Assembly: GCA_001314865.1 (NCBI GenBank)
Contig: LJZR01000013.1
Span: 62,001-126,000, forward strand
Direction of reading: 5' to 3'
From: Phormidesmis priestleyi Ana
Lineage (GTDB): Bacteria; Cyanobacteriota; Cyanobacteriia; Phormidesmidales; Phormidesmidaceae
Length of the DNA stretch: 64,000 nucleotides
Shown: positions 25,783-35,500 of the stretch, in pieces
Layout of the letters: each line of letters opens with the position of its first letter
Numbering within the stretch: the first letter of the stretch is position 1
Translations under genes and position numbers: made by a program
The notes under the pieces: model-generated
What the model was told of the DNA's origin: nothing
Database searches by the model: none
The model's input: the letters and a program-made list of their open reading frames with translations, nothing else

Positions 25783-25867
25783 GGGTCAGTGCCCGAGTGG
25801 TTAATGGGGGTGGACTGTAAATCCACTAGCTATGCTTACGCTGGTTCGAATCCAGCCTGGCCCACCA
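25783..25867 (+). tRNA. tRNA-Tyr (GTA), CCA encoded
   Basis: An 85-nt class II tRNA: acceptor GGGTCAG/CTGGCCC, anticodon stem TGGA/TCCA around CTGTAAA (anticodon GTA), a long variable arm (CTAGCTATGCTTACG region), T arm CTGG/CCAG, discriminator A and a genomic CCA. Confidence 0.96.
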
Positions 25868-25949
25868 TCTGCGTTTGCGAATGTTAATTGTGCAAACTTT
25901 AATCGCGCAAGCTTTAATCGCAAAAGTCGCGAACTTGCGCAATCTTGCT

Positions 25950-26021
25950 GCCCATGTGGCTCAGTGGTAGAGCACACCCTTGGTAAGGGTGAGGTCACGA
26001 GTTCAATCCTCGTCATGGGCT
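25950..26021 (+). tRNA. tRNA-Thr (GGT)
   Basis: A 72-nt cloverleaf: acceptor GCCCATG/CATGGGC, D arm GCTC/GAGC, anticodon loop CTTGGTA with anticodon GGT, T arm ACGAG/CTCGT around TTCAATC, discriminator T. CCA is not encoded; a TTTTT run follows directly. It shares direction with tRNA-Tyr 82 bp upstream. Confidence 0.96.
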
Positions 26022-26038
26022 TTTTAAAAATCTACAGC

Positions 26039-26215
26039 TTAATCTACAACCTTCAAACGGCCTGAATTGAGCGCATCATATATTTTATTGATCAGGGCTT
26101 CGTCTGCCGCGCTAATTTTGCCCCTAGCAAATACCGTCATCAAAAACTCCTGATCTGTCCGAGTAATTTGACGGCTTGCAAAAATCTGGATAATTCTTTT
26201 TTCAGTAGACAGCAT
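26039..26215 (-). CDS. Small conserved cyanobacterial protein
   Basis: 58 residues from the ATG at 26213-26215; an upstream in-frame extension of 42 residues looks non-coding. The protein is MLSTEKRIIQIFASRQITRT then DQEFLMTVFARGKISAADEA and LINKIYDALNSGRLKVVD, a compact helical protein without cysteines or membrane segments. I recall near-identical short proteins from many cyanobacteria, which supports the start choice, but know no function. It ends 18 bp from the 3' end of tRNA-Thr on the other strand. Confidence 0.85.
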   Translation of the reverse strand: MLSTEKRIIQIFASRQITRTDQEFLMTVFARGKISAADEALINKIYDALNSGRLKVVD

Positions 26216-26586
26216 AGGCGGACACCGGGACTCGCTCTGAGCAAATAAAATAAACAGCAGTGTAATGACGTAGTTGGGGCCTATGAGCCCGCAGTCATTA
26301 GAATTCCCGTTTTTTTCACAGCTAGACATTTTTCTAGACATTTCTAGGGATGACTGTTACAAAAAAATAGCTATTTTCCCAGCTCAGCAATGGCTCCAGA
26401 CTGGCTAAGAAATGGCTGAAAAGTTAGCAATAGATGGGCGCATAAAACCTAAAAAACTGTCCCCCATACGAAAACCTTCGCGTAGGAAACAGCTTTTTGG
26501 GCAGTTCTTATGGCAACTTTTTTAAGTCGAACTCAAAGCCGATAAAGCCGCTGGATATAAGAGGCTCAGACCGGCTAAACGGCTGG

Positions 26587-27294
26587 CTAAACGGCTGCTA
26601 GCTCGCGCTCAGGTCTCTTGCTGTTGCGAATACTGCTAATAGCTTCGGCGTAGTCATCGGCTTTAAAGACAGCTGAGCCCGCTACGACGGCATTAGCACC
26701 GGCTTCTAGCACTTGCCAGGTGTTGTGACCCTTCAAGCCGCCGTCTACTTCAATCCAAGGGTCTAGCCCTCTTTCATCGCACATGGCTCTGAGCTTGCGA
26801 ATTTTAGGAAGTATGCCAGGAATGAAGCTCTGACCACCAAAGCCAGGATTGACGCTCATAATGAGCACTAGGTCACATAGCTCTAGGCTGTAGTCGATCA
26901 TGTCCAAGCTGGTGCCGGGGTTCAGTACTACGCCCGCCTGCTTACCGCATTCTTTAATTTGGGCTAGCGTGCGGTGCAAATGCGGAGAGGCGTTATGCTC
27001 GCAGTGTACCGAGATGATGTCAGCCCCTGCTTTGGCAAAGTCCTCAACGTACTTTTCGGGCTCTACAATCATCAGGTGAACGTCTAAGGGCTTGTCGGTA
27101 AGGGGTCGCACGGCTTCGACGATCATGGGGCCAATCGTAATGTTAGGAACGAAGCGACCATCCATGACATCAATATGAATCCAGTCGGCACCGGCCTGAT
27201 CGACTGCGCGAATTTCTTCGCCCAAACGGCTAAAATCAGCGGACAAAATGGACGGTGAAATGACAACAGATTTGTTGGACTGAGCGTTTGCCAT
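26587..27294 (-). CDS. rpe: Ribulose-phosphate 3-epimerase
   Basis: 235 residues, normal length. The enzyme interconverts ribulose-5-phosphate and xylulose-5-phosphate in the Calvin cycle and pentose phosphate pathway in the cytoplasm. Signatures: [20 protein letters not shown] at the N terminus, [17 protein letters not shown] with the catalytic Asp and metal-binding His, [23 protein letters not shown] for phosphate binding and IEVDGGL with the second catalytic Asp. The 300-bp region upstream (27295-27594) is AT-rich and carries the promoter of this gene and of the divergent subtilase gene. At the 3' end GGCTAAACGGCT is duplicated around the stop codon. Confidence 0.97.
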   Translation of the reverse strand: MANAQSNKSVVISPSILSADFSRLGEEIRAVDQAGADWIHIDVMDGRFVPNITIGPMIVEAVRPLTDKPLDVHLMIVEPEKYVEDFAKAGADIISVHCEHNASPHLHRTLAQIKECGKQAGVVLNPGTSLDMIDYSLELCDLVLIMSVNPGFGGQSFIPGILPKIRKLRAMCDERGLDPWIEVDGGLKGHNTWQVLEAGANAVVAGSAVFKADDYAEAISSIRNSKRPERELAAV

Positions 27295-27594
27295 AGGAGC
27301 CTGCGCCTCTCTCGCTAGGGGATATTTTGCTTTAGCTATAAAGAAAGATCTATAAAAATCTATCTATATCTATATAGTGTAATTATTGTAACAAAACACT
27401 TCTCTTCTCTAGACATTAGTTTTCATTTATTCCTTTGAATCACTATATTGAATCACTCGTTTGATTATTGACGATTGCTTAACGATCTCGCTTAACGATC
27501 ACTGAGATCATTCACTGATTGCTCAACAACTTCGGTAATTGAGCTAGAGTTTTTCTATAATTCCTATCAATCCCTTATCCATCTGAGATTTTAT

Positions 27595-29250
27595 ATGGCG
27601 CACCCTATGGGCACAGGCAGGTTTTTTCGGCGCTGGTATCGGCTGCGCAGCGTTAGGGTGGGCTTGGGTTTTGGTGCAGGATTAGGCCTGAGCGCTCTCG
27701 CAATCGCTCTGCCGATTAACCCATTGGCGGCTGTGGCTCTTTCTACTTCTACTGATACCGACGGCATTGATGCTCGCCGTTTGCATGCCGCGCCCTATGG
27801 CTTAACCGGTCGAAAAATCGCCATTGGCCAAGTTGAAATTGGTCGGCCTGGCCAGTTTGGCATTGATAAAGTGACGCCGGTTGATTTGCCCATGCGGTTG
27901 GGCCAAATTTTTGATCTCAATGGGCCTGCGATCGCTGATGGGACAGTGGATCGTCATGCTACTAACGTCGCGAGTGTGATGATCAGCCAAGATAAAATGC
28001 TCGTTGGCGTCGCCCCCCAAGCGAGGTTATATGCTGCGGCAGTAGGCCCCCTGACCGAATCGATTGGCCAGCCCGAAGAATGCTTAGCCTCACAGCATGT
28101 TGCGTTGCAAAACGGCGGCGATGTACGAGCTACTAACTTTAGCTTTGGCGAACCCCTTAGCCGTGACAGCCGGCTCGACGCCAGGCTTGACGGCAATGCC
28201 TTACTCACTCAGTGCATTGACTGGTCTTCTCGCGTTCATAAGCTGCTGTATGTCATCGCTGGCAACCAGGGCAGAGGCGGTATCCCCATTCCTACCGACA
28301 ACTTTAATGGCATCAACGTCGCCTATTCCACTCGGATCAATGGCAAATTTTTGCGAGTGGACTATGCCAACTTGAGCAGCGAACCCAGAGAGACCTCCTA
28401 CTACGAGCCCACCGAGTCTAATGAGGGGGCTCGTCGCTCTATTAACTTGGTCGCGCCCGGTAGCGCAATTGAAATGTTTGACCCTGACGGCACTCGGGTA
28501 ACCAGTAGCGGTACGAGCTTTGCTGCGCCCCATGTAGCGGCCACCGTGGCACTATTGCAAGAATTTGGCGATCGCCAATTTCGCGCCGGTGCCAGCAACT
28601 GGAGTTTAGACTCCAGAGAGCCCCAAGTGATGAAATCTGTAATTCTCAACGCCGCTGACAAGCTAGAAGATACAGGCGATGGCAACCTGCTTGGCATGAG
28701 TCGCACCTTGCTAGATGAAACCGGGCGCGATTGGCTCCAAGGCGATGCCTATCGCGATCAAAGCATTCCGCTGCATGCGCAGCTAGGAACTGGTCACCTC
28801 AATGCTTACCGAGCGTATCAGCAGCTTGCCGGTGGCCAGTGGACGCCGGGTGAAGTGCCTGCTATTGGTTGGAGCTACGCTAGCTTAGAAAGTGCGGGTA
28901 GCGCGCAAGAGTATGTTTTTGATCAGCCTTTAAAAGGTGGCAGCTACATCAGTGCCACCCTTTCCTGGGAGCGCTTGGTAAACCTCGATTCAGCGGATGA
29001 ATATTACGATTTGGGTGAAACCTTTGTAGGCCAGCCGCTCGGCAATTTAGACCTGTACCTCATGCCCGCCGAAGCGACAGATACTAATCAAAGCGTATGG
29101 TCTTCAGTCAGCGCCGAAGACAGCACAGAGCATATCTTTATTCCTATCCCAGCCGACGGGCGCTACAAGCTCAGAGTGGTGAAAAAGAATGCGATTAGCC
29201 CTGAACCTCAGTTCTATGCCTTAGCTTGGTGGGCAAAACCTGTGCAGTAA
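27595..29250 (+). CDS. S8 (subtilisin) family exported protein with Glu at the Asp position
   Basis: 551 residues with an N-terminal basic and hydrophobic export signal (VGLGFGAGLGLSALAIALPI, residues 22-41). The S8 fold is recognised from DRHATNVASVM (His121), IAGNQG (oxyanion Asn224) and SSGTSFAAPHVAATVALLQE (nucleophile Ser308). The usual Asp motif (DTG) is replaced by GQVEIG with Glu81. I recall this QVEIG form from other cyanobacterial members, so it is a subfamily trait rather than a mutation. Activity is therefore uncertain. The last 130 residues form a beta-rich PPC-like domain (AQEYVFDQPLKGGSYISATL). It stands alone, divergent from rpe. Confidence 0.85.
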   Translation: MAHPMGTGRFFRRWYRLRSVRVGLGFGAGLGLSALAIALPINPLAAVALSTSTDTDGIDARRLHAAPYGLTGRKIAIGQVEIGRPGQFGIDKVTPVDLPMRLGQIFDLNGPAIADGTVDRHATNVASVMISQDKMLVGVAPQARLYAAAVGPLTESIGQPEECLASQHVALQNGGDVRATNFSFGEPLSRDSRLDARLDGNALLTQCIDWSSRVHKLLYVIAGNQGRGGIPIPTDNFNGINVAYSTRINGKFLRVDYANLSSEPRETSYYEPTESNEGARRSINLVAPGSAIEMFDPDGTRVTSSGTSFAAPHVAATVALLQEFGDRQFRAGASNWSLDSREPQVMKSVILNAADKLEDTGDGNLLGMSRTLLDETGRDWLQGDAYRDQSIPLHAQLGTGHLNAYRAYQQLAGGQWTPGEVPAIGWSYASLESAGSAQEYVFDQPLKGGSYISATLSWERLVNLDSADEYYDLGETFVGQPLGNLDLYLMPAEATDTNQSVWSSVSAEDSTEHIFIPIPADGRYKLRVVKKNAISPEPQFYALAWWAKPVQ

Positions 29251-29300
29251 GTCTAGGCAGTCATATCTAGGCAATCATATCTAGGCAGTCGTCAAGAGTA
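29251..29300. repeat. 14-bp repeat after the subtilase stop codon
   Basis: GTCTAGGCAGTCATATCTAGGCAATCAT and a third TATCTAGGCAGTC copy follow the stop codon directly; the unit is 14 bp. Confidence 0.8.
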
Positions 29301-29379
29301 GCGGGCCGCGTGATGCAAAACGACTGCCGGATGACTGCGAATTTGGCTACGCTGTTTTTTGCTTTGGGATATGGCTATG

Positions 29380-30894
29380 TCAGCAATATCTGGGGTTAGA
29401 GAATTGGACGGTGAATAGGCTGCCTTGCCCTACGATGCTTTTGACTGTAAGGCTGCCTTTGTGGCTGCGGATAATTTCCTGGGCAATGGCTAGCCCTAAT
29501 CCGGTTCCCCCTGTTTTGCGATCGCGGCCACTATCAAGGCGATAGAATCGCTCAAAAATGCGGGCTTGCTCAGGGGCAGGAATGCCAATACCCGTATCTT
29601 GCACCGTCACCGCTACAGTGCGATCGCGCTGCTCCAATTCATGGAGTTTTATCGTCACAGCGCCTCTGGCCCCCGTGTAGCGAATGCCGTTATCAATCAA
29701 ATTTGCTACCAGTCGGTAAAGCTGTGATTCATTGCCCCATACATATACCTCTGCGGTCGGTAGCTGGCAGGTTAAGTCGATATCGGCCAGGGTTGCTAGC
29801 TCTTGATATTCTTCCGTTAAGTCAGCGATCAAGTCATTCAGGCAGCAGGGCTTAAAGAGTGAGGGTGAAGCCGCTTGCTCTAGGCTCGTTAACAGCAACA
29901 AGTCTGTGATGAGCTGGCTCAATCGGCGGCCTTGCCGCTCAATGGTTTGTAGCGAAGGTGCGATGTCCTGCTGCTGATCTGGAGAAAGTCTGAGGGTTGC
30001 TTCTACCGTTGCGAGCAAATTAGCCAAAGGCGATCGCAACTCGTGGGCAGCGTTGGCCGTAAATTGCTGCTGTTGCTGATACGACCGATAGATTGGCTGC
30101 ATGGCCAGACCTGATAATCCCCAACTTGAAATCCCCACCAGGCCCAGGGCCAGTGGTAGCCCCAGCGCTATTGCCCACCGAATCCGCTGCGTTTCTGCAT
30201 CAAACCCGGCTAGCGTCCGACCCACTTGCAAATACCCCCAAGAGGCGGGATGAGTGGCAGGATGGGTATGCAGCGCTTCCCCTCTCGCATGACGATGGGC
30301 CGGACGAGGAGCCTGCTGCTGGCCCTGCTGCTGGCCTTGCTGATGAGGCGCGTTGTGTAAAACCGTGGTGAACTGTTGGTAGCGTGGCCCGTCGCCAACT
30401 TGCAGCGTTTGCCAGAGGGCAGGATCTAACGCCTCAGAGAGCGCTGGTTGATTGTACGAAAAGGCCAGTAGATTGCCGTCATGGTCGAACAAACGTACAT
30501 AGTAGGTGGTGCGATCGCTCACCCCCGTCGTGTGGCGCTCAATCAGCGTTGGGCTCACCTCACAAGGTTGGTTAGCCAAGCACAAATCTGGAAAAATCTG
30601 TTGTAGCGCTGCGGCGGGTGCGGCTGCGGTCGGTAGCATGGGCTCCAAACTATCGTGAAGAGTGCCTGCTGTCGCCTCAATTTCCTGCTCCAGTGCGCCC
30701 CAGCGAGACTGCATCAGTCCCCGATACATCACCAGGGCTGACAGGCTCAAAATTCCCCCCATGACCAACGCATACCACAGCGCTAACCATAGGCGGCTAC
30801 GTCGAAACAGCCGCTGAGTCTCAGTCTTGTGCCTTATTGCTGGCCGCTTCAGTGCGTTTTGGTTTGCTGCTAGCCGCCCGACTGCTCTCATCAT
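29380..30894 (-). CDS. Sensor histidine kinase of the RppB/NrsS/CopS type, His-rich periplasmic region
   Basis: 504 residues. TM1 (LWLALWYALVMGGILSLSAL, about 34-53), a periplasmic domain to about 240, TM2 (WAIALGLPLALGLVGISSWG), then HisKA with NAAHELRSPLANLLATVEAT (phosphoacceptor His) and HATPase (NLIDNGIRYTG, DTGIGIP, GGTGLGLAI). The periplasmic part carries a Gln/His-rich run near residues 183-222 with seven histidines (PAHRHARGEALHTHPATHP region). The gene overlaps the upstream regulator gene by four bases (ATGA). Cyanobacterial kinases of this family (RppB, NrsS, CopS) sense redox, nickel or copper. With an RND pump and a multicopper oxidase divergently placed, copper or a related metal is the likely signal. 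Confidence 0.92.
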   Translation of the reverse strand: MMRAVGRLAANQNALKRPAIRHKTETQRLFRRSRLWLALWYALVMGGILSLSALVMYRGLMQSRWGALEQEIEATAGTLHDSLEPMLPTAAAPAAALQQIFPDLCLANQPCEVSPTLIERHTTGVSDRTTYYVRLFDHDGNLLAFSYNQPALSEALDPALWQTLQVGDGPRYQQFTTVLHNAPHQQGQQQGQQQAPRPAHRHARGEALHTHPATHPASWGYLQVGRTLAGFDAETQRIRWAIALGLPLALGLVGISSWGLSGLAMQPIYRSYQQQQQFTANAAHELRSPLANLLATVEATLRLSPDQQQDIAPSLQTIERQGRRLSQLITDLLLLTSLEQAASPSLFKPCCLNDLIADLTEEYQELATLADIDLTCQLPTAEVYVWGNESQLYRLVANLIDNGIRYTGARGAVTIKLHELEQRDRTVAVTVQDTGIGIPAPEQARIFERFYRLDSGRDRKTGGTGLGLAIAQEIIRSHKGSLTVKSIVGQGSLFTVQFSNPRYC

Positions 30895-31613
30895 AGAAAT
30901 GTCATCATCGAGGCTGAAAACCGATACCCTTGGCCTGACACCGTTTCAATTGGGCAACTGCAATGGTAGCGGTCAAACTTACGACGCAGCAATCGAACCT
31001 GAGCGGCCACCACATTGCTGACCGGTTCCTCATCTAAATCCCAAAGCTGCTGGCGAATTTTGCTGCTCGGTAGAATTCGATTCGGGTTTTGCATCAGATA
31101 GGTGAGTAGCTGAAATTCCTTCCGCGTGAGCGGAATAGCCTGCTGAGCCTGCCCTGATAGCGCGATCTGCAAAGCTGTATTCGCATCGTCTAAGGTGAAT
31201 GGCCCTACGGTTAGCTGCTGGGGCTGCCACTGGGGCGATCGCCGCTGTAAGGCCCGCAGCCGTGCCAGCAACTCCGCCATCACAAAGGGTTTGACTAAGT
31301 AGTCATCTGCGCCAGCATCTAACCCAGCAATCCGATTCTCCGACTGCCCCAGGGCCGTCAGCATTAGTACTGGCAAGGGGTTTTGATTTGCCCGCAAGCG
31401 CTGGCATAGTTCCAATCCAGAGAGTTCTGGCAATAGCCAATCAATCACGGCCACCGTGTAATCTGTCCACTGGTTCTCCAAATAGTTCCAGGCTTGCATG
31501 CCGTCGCTCACCCAGTCCACCACATATTTTTCACCTATCAAGACCTGCTTAATGGCTTGCCCCAAGGCTTCCTCATCTTCAACCAGCAGCACGCGCATGA
31601 AGTCTAACGTCAT
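30891..31613 (-). CDS. OmpR-family response regulator (RppA/NrsR/CopR type)
   Basis: 240 residues (235 from a second ATG at 31596-31598, MRVLLVEDEEAL). The receiver has the acidic pair ED near the start, the phosphorylated Asp in VIDWLLPELSGLELCQRLR, and the Lys of DDYLVKPF. The C-terminal winged helix (ALQIALSGQ to the end, with LTRKEFQLLTYLMQNPNRIL and VSNVVAAQVRLLRRKF) is the OmpR/PhoB DNA-binding domain. It forms an operon with the kinase gene that it overlaps. The TTCAT direct repeats 36-88 bp upstream are a good candidate for its operator, serving both this operon and the divergent efflux genes. Confidence 0.94.
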   Translation of the reverse strand: MTLDFMRVLLVEDEEALGQAIKQVLIGEKYVVDWVSDGMQAWNYLENQWTDYTVAVIDWLLPELSGLELCQRLRANQNPLPVLMLTALGQSENRIAGLDAGADDYLVKPFVMAELLARLRALQRRSPQWQPQQLTVGPFTLDDANTALQIALSGQAQQAIPLTRKEFQLLTYLMQNPNRILPSSKIRQQLWDLDEEPVSNVVAAQVRLLRRKFDRYHCSCPIETVSGQGYRFSASMMTFL

Positions 31614-31648
31614 TGACTACGGGCTAATCCTACCGAAATTACGTCCTT

Positions 31649-31701
31649 TTCATCTCCTCATTTCATCTCGATTTCATCTCCTCATTTCATCTCGATTTCA
31701 T
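31649..31701. promoter_or_regulatory. Array of TTCAT direct repeats, probable response-regulator operator
   Basis: TTCAT starts at 31649, 31662, 31673, 31686 and 31697, giving spacings of 13, 11, 13 and 11 bp. The 11-bp pairs (TTCATCTCGATTTCAT) match the direct-repeat geometry bound by OmpR/PhoB-type dimers. The array lies between the regulator gene and the divergent efflux genes, the expected place for an autoregulated operator. Confidence 0.7.
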
Positions 31702-31762
31702 CCCTTCAATGGCAAGCTACAAAAGATTTTGTGAGCTCAACTGCTATATGAGAAGAAGTGAT

Positions 31763-32428
31763 ATGCAATCTGTTTCACTGTTTAGTTCAATGCTCGCCCT
31801 TAGTCTGTCTTTTGCGGCGCCTACAGTATTCGCCCATGTCGGTCATGGTGATGAATTTCAGGCCACAGGCGGTGTCAACCAAGTTGCAGTTAACCAGAGC
31901 ATCGATGCGCTGCTAGGCATTCAAGTCGCCCCTATTGAGGCTACCGCTGCTACCGGCGAGGCTATCCTCATTCCAGTCACAGCATTGGTTAATGACAACG
32001 ACCGGCAACTCGTCTTTGTACAGTACGAAAACTTCTACGAACCCGTAGATGTAGTTACGGGCGAAACCCAGGGTGAATTGATCGAAATTATCGAAGGACT
32101 ATCGGTCGGCGAGCAGTTAGTGACCCAAGGCAGTCTATCGCTCTATGCTGAGTCTCGTAAAACTCAAACTGCTGAAGCGCCATCTGCGGAAACAGAAACA
32201 GCAACAGAAACAACAGCAGGAACAACAACAGCAGCAGAACCTGCCCAAGTGACAGCTACCGAATCTGCGACAGAAACTGCTAGCAGTGGTTCCCCCATCC
32301 AGCCAGTCGGCTCCAGTGGGATTAGCGCCCCTGTGATTGGCGGCGTGATTGCAGGTGTGGTTGCGATTGTGATTGCTGGCGTCGCTGTCGCCATTACTCG
32401 AAACCGTGACAAAAAAGATCTCTCATAA
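31763..32428 (+). CDS. Minimal periplasmic adaptor-like protein of an RND efflux system
   Basis: 221 residues from the ATG at 31763, chosen because a signal peptide follows at once (MQSVSLFSSMLALSLSFAAP, cleavage near VFA-HVG); ATG codons at 31748 and 31709 are alternatives. The mature end HVGHGDE could bind metal. The region ILIPVTALVNDNDRQLVFVQ to VGEQLVTQGSLSLYAESRK resembles the distal beta-barrel and membrane-proximal part of CusB/HlyD adaptors, but the lipoyl and alpha-hairpin parts are absent. A Thr/Glu/Ala-rich linker and a C-terminal membrane anchor (APVIGGVIAGVVAIVIAGVA) follow. The next gene encodes the pump. It could be a cut-down adaptor or a regulator of the pump. Confidence 0.75.
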   Translation: MQSVSLFSSMLALSLSFAAPTVFAHVGHGDEFQATGGVNQVAVNQSIDALLGIQVAPIEATAATGEAILIPVTALVNDNDRQLVFVQYENFYEPVDVVTGETQGELIEIIEGLSVGEQLVTQGSLSLYAESRKTQTAEAPSAETETATETTAGTTTAAEPAQVTATESATETASSGSPIQPVGSSGISAPVIGGVIAGVVAIVIAGVAVAITRNRDKKDLS

Positions 32429-32495
32429 ATGTCTCTTGTGAAGATCTCTCATAAATGTCTCTTGTGAAGATATCTTGTGAAGATCTCTCGCAAAG
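32425..32495. repeat. Repeat across the adaptor stop codon
   Basis: TCTCATAAATGTCTCTTGTGAAGATC is duplicated, with two further shortened CTTGTGAAGATC copies. The TAA stop at 32426-32428 is part of the first unit. Confidence 0.85.
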
Positions 32496-32585
32496 ATTTT
32501 TACGAGTACCTCATCAGTTCAGCTAGTTGTGGCTATCTTTTCTGTCTCTCCCTTTTCTTTTTTTCTCTTTAAAGTTTAAACTCAA

Positions 32586-35500
32586 ATGCTCAATGCGCTC
32601 TTAAACAACGTTCTTAAAAACGCTATTACAAAGCGTTGGGTTATTGTGGCGGGTGCAATTGTCCTCAGCCTTTGGGGCGCCTTTAGCGTCACTCAAATGC
32701 CGCTGGATGTGTTTCCCCCCTTTGCTCCGCCCCAGGTAGAAATTCAAACCGAAGCACTAGGACTAGCGCCTGAGGAAGTCGAATCCCAAATTACCATTCC
32801 CATTGAACGTGCTGTCAACGGTCTGCCGGGCGTAACCGTTGTGCGATCTGCTTCTAAGGTTGGACTATCAATGGTCAGCGTCGTCTTTGCTCAAGACGCC
32901 GACATTTACCGAGCGCGACAGGCTGTTACGGAGCGCCTACAGCTGATCACCAGTCAGCTACCCGAAAGCGTGCATCCACCTGAAATTTCACCACTGGTTT
33001 CACCGCTTGGCACGATTCTCCAATATGCCTTTATCCCTGATCAGTCGACAGGTGCCACATCCTTAATGGATCTGCGCCGTTTGGTAGAAGTCACCCTTAG
33101 TCACCAACTTCTTTCAGTGCCAGGCGTTTCTCAAGTGACGGTGTACGGCGGCGATGAGCGTCAGGAGCAAGTGCTTGTCAATCCACAACAGCTTCAGCGG
33201 CTAAACCTGTCTCTGAACGAAGTTACCGCTGCGGCTCAGGGCGCGAGTGCAAATGCGGCTGGTGGTTTTTTCACGGGTGGTGGTCAGGAAATGCTCGTGC
33301 GTGGTATCGGCCAAGTTCGCTCTGTTGAAGATTTGCAGCGGTCTGTCGTTACAGTGCAAAATAATGAGCCGATTTTGCTGCGGGATGTGGCTGAGGTAAA
33401 AACAGGGGCTGCGCTCAAGCGTGGGGATGCTAGCTTTAACGGTCAGCCTGCGGTGGTGCTGATGGTCAACAAGCAACCAGATGTGGATACGCCAACGGTG
33501 ACCCGAGCTGTAGAAGCGGTCGTGGCCTCCTTGCAGCCCATGTTTCCAGCGGATGTGCAGGTGGTACAAACATTTCGACAGTCCAACTTTATTGACGCTG
33601 CTATTCGCAATGTCAGCGGATCTCTGGTGCAGGGCATCATCATTGTCTCTGTGATTTTGCTGTTGTTTTTAATGAACTGGCGCACAGCGATCATTACTCT
33701 TAGCGCTATTCCGCTGTCTCTGTTAATTGGGCTGTTGTTGATGAAGGCGTTTGGTTTGGGCATTAACACCATGACGCTCGGCGGGCTAGTTGTTGCTATT
33801 GGTTCGGTGGTAGATGATGCCATTGTCGATATGGAAAACTGTTATCGCGGCATTCGCCAAAATCAGGCTGAGGGTCAGCCAAAACAGCCATTTCAGGTTG
33901 TTTATGAAACCTCTTTGCAGGTTCGGCAGGCAGTTGTTTTCTCTACGGTCATTATTATTGTGGTGTTTGCGCCCATTTTTAGCCTGACTGGGGTTGAAGG
34001 TCGCATTTTCGCGCCGATGGGCTTGGCCTATTTGTTCTCTATTGCTGCCTCTACGGTTGTTGCTATGACGCTGTCTCCGGCACTCTGTGCGATTCTGCTG
34101 GCGAATCAGTCTCTGCCCCAATCGGCTACCTTGGTTTCGCGCTGGGCCGAACGGTTGTATCGCCCGCTGTTAGGTTTTTCTACCCGTGCTCCTCAGCTGA
34201 TTTTGGGCATTGCGCTGGCGGCTTTAGTGGCGACGGTGGCGGTTGTTCCATCTTTAGGTCGGGTGTTTTTGCCTGAGTTTCAAGAGAAGTCTTTGGTGAA
34301 TGCGATGGTGCTTTTTCCGGGTGTGTCGTTGGATATTACAACGGGCGCAGGTAAGGCGCTGGCGAGCACTTTGCAAAACGACCCGCTTTTTGAGTGGGTA
34401 CAGGTGCGAGCTGGGCGAGCGCCGGGCGATGCTGATGGGGCTGGCGTTAATATGGCCCATGTGGATATTGAACTGAGTAACTTGGCGCTTAAAGACCGAG
34501 CAGCTAGTGTACAAAAATTGCGGGAGGCGTTTCTGAAGCTGCCAGGGGTTGCGCCCAATATTGGTGGGTTTATCTCTCACCGGATGGATGAGGTGCTGTC
34601 GGGGGTTAGAAGTGCGATCGCGATTAAAATATTTGGCCCAGACCTCGCAGAACTCCGCCGAATTGGTGAACAGGTGCGCGATACGATCGAACCCATTGAA
34701 GGTGTGGTGGATTTGCAGTTGGAGCCCCAGCTCCCTATCCGTCAGGTGCAGATTCAGTATGATCGCGAAGCTGCGGCCACCTATGGCCTGAGTATGGTCG
34801 CTATTTCAGAGGTTGTAGAAACGGCGCTTAATGGCAAAGTTGTTGCCCAGCTGCCTGACAATCAGCAGCTTATCGACATTACTGTAGGCTTGCAGCCCTC
34901 AGCTCGCAATAGCCTAGATGCAATTCGAGCTATTCCTCTTTCGACCCCCGCTGGCGAAATCATTCCCCTAGAAACTGTTGCTATGGTGGACTATGGTATG
35001 GGCGCCAATGTAGTTAATCGGGAAGATGTCTCGCGTCTGATTGTGGTTTCGGCGAATGTGGCGGATCGCGACCTCGGTAGCGTCGTCAATGATATTCAAT
35101 CCCAAATTCGCCAAAATGTACCGCTGCCGAGCGGCTATTTTATCCAGTATGGCGGTCAGTTTGAGTCAGAGCAGCGAGCCACTGGTAGTTTGTTGATGTA
35201 TAGCATTTTGGCTGCGATCGCCATTGCGGTGGTCATGTTTTTTTCAGTTAACTCTCTCTCTGCGACTGTTGCCATCATGCTCAATTTGCCGCTGGCACTG
35301 GCAGGGGGAATTCTTTCTGTTCTGCTAACCGGCGGTGTTCTATCTGTTGCCTCATTGATTGGCTTTATTACGTTATTTGGTGTAGCTGTTCGTAATGGTC
35401 TCTTACTAGTAGATAACTACAACAGAAAATTTGCCCAGGGAATGCATCTCAAAGACGTGATTATCCAGGGCTCTTTGGAGCGGGTGAATGCCATTTTAAT

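Noticed and set aside
25783-26021. tRNA-Tyr/tRNA-Thr region as an integration site for a mobile island
   Set aside because: No integrase, no partial tRNA copy and no compositional shift seen nearby; the truncated Nth gene is better explained by local rearrangement.
27379-27392. NtcA site upstream of rpe (GTAATTATTGTAAC)
   Set aside because: The consensus is GTA-N8-TAC; here the second half is AAC, a one-base mismatch in very AT-rich DNA, so it is not convincing.
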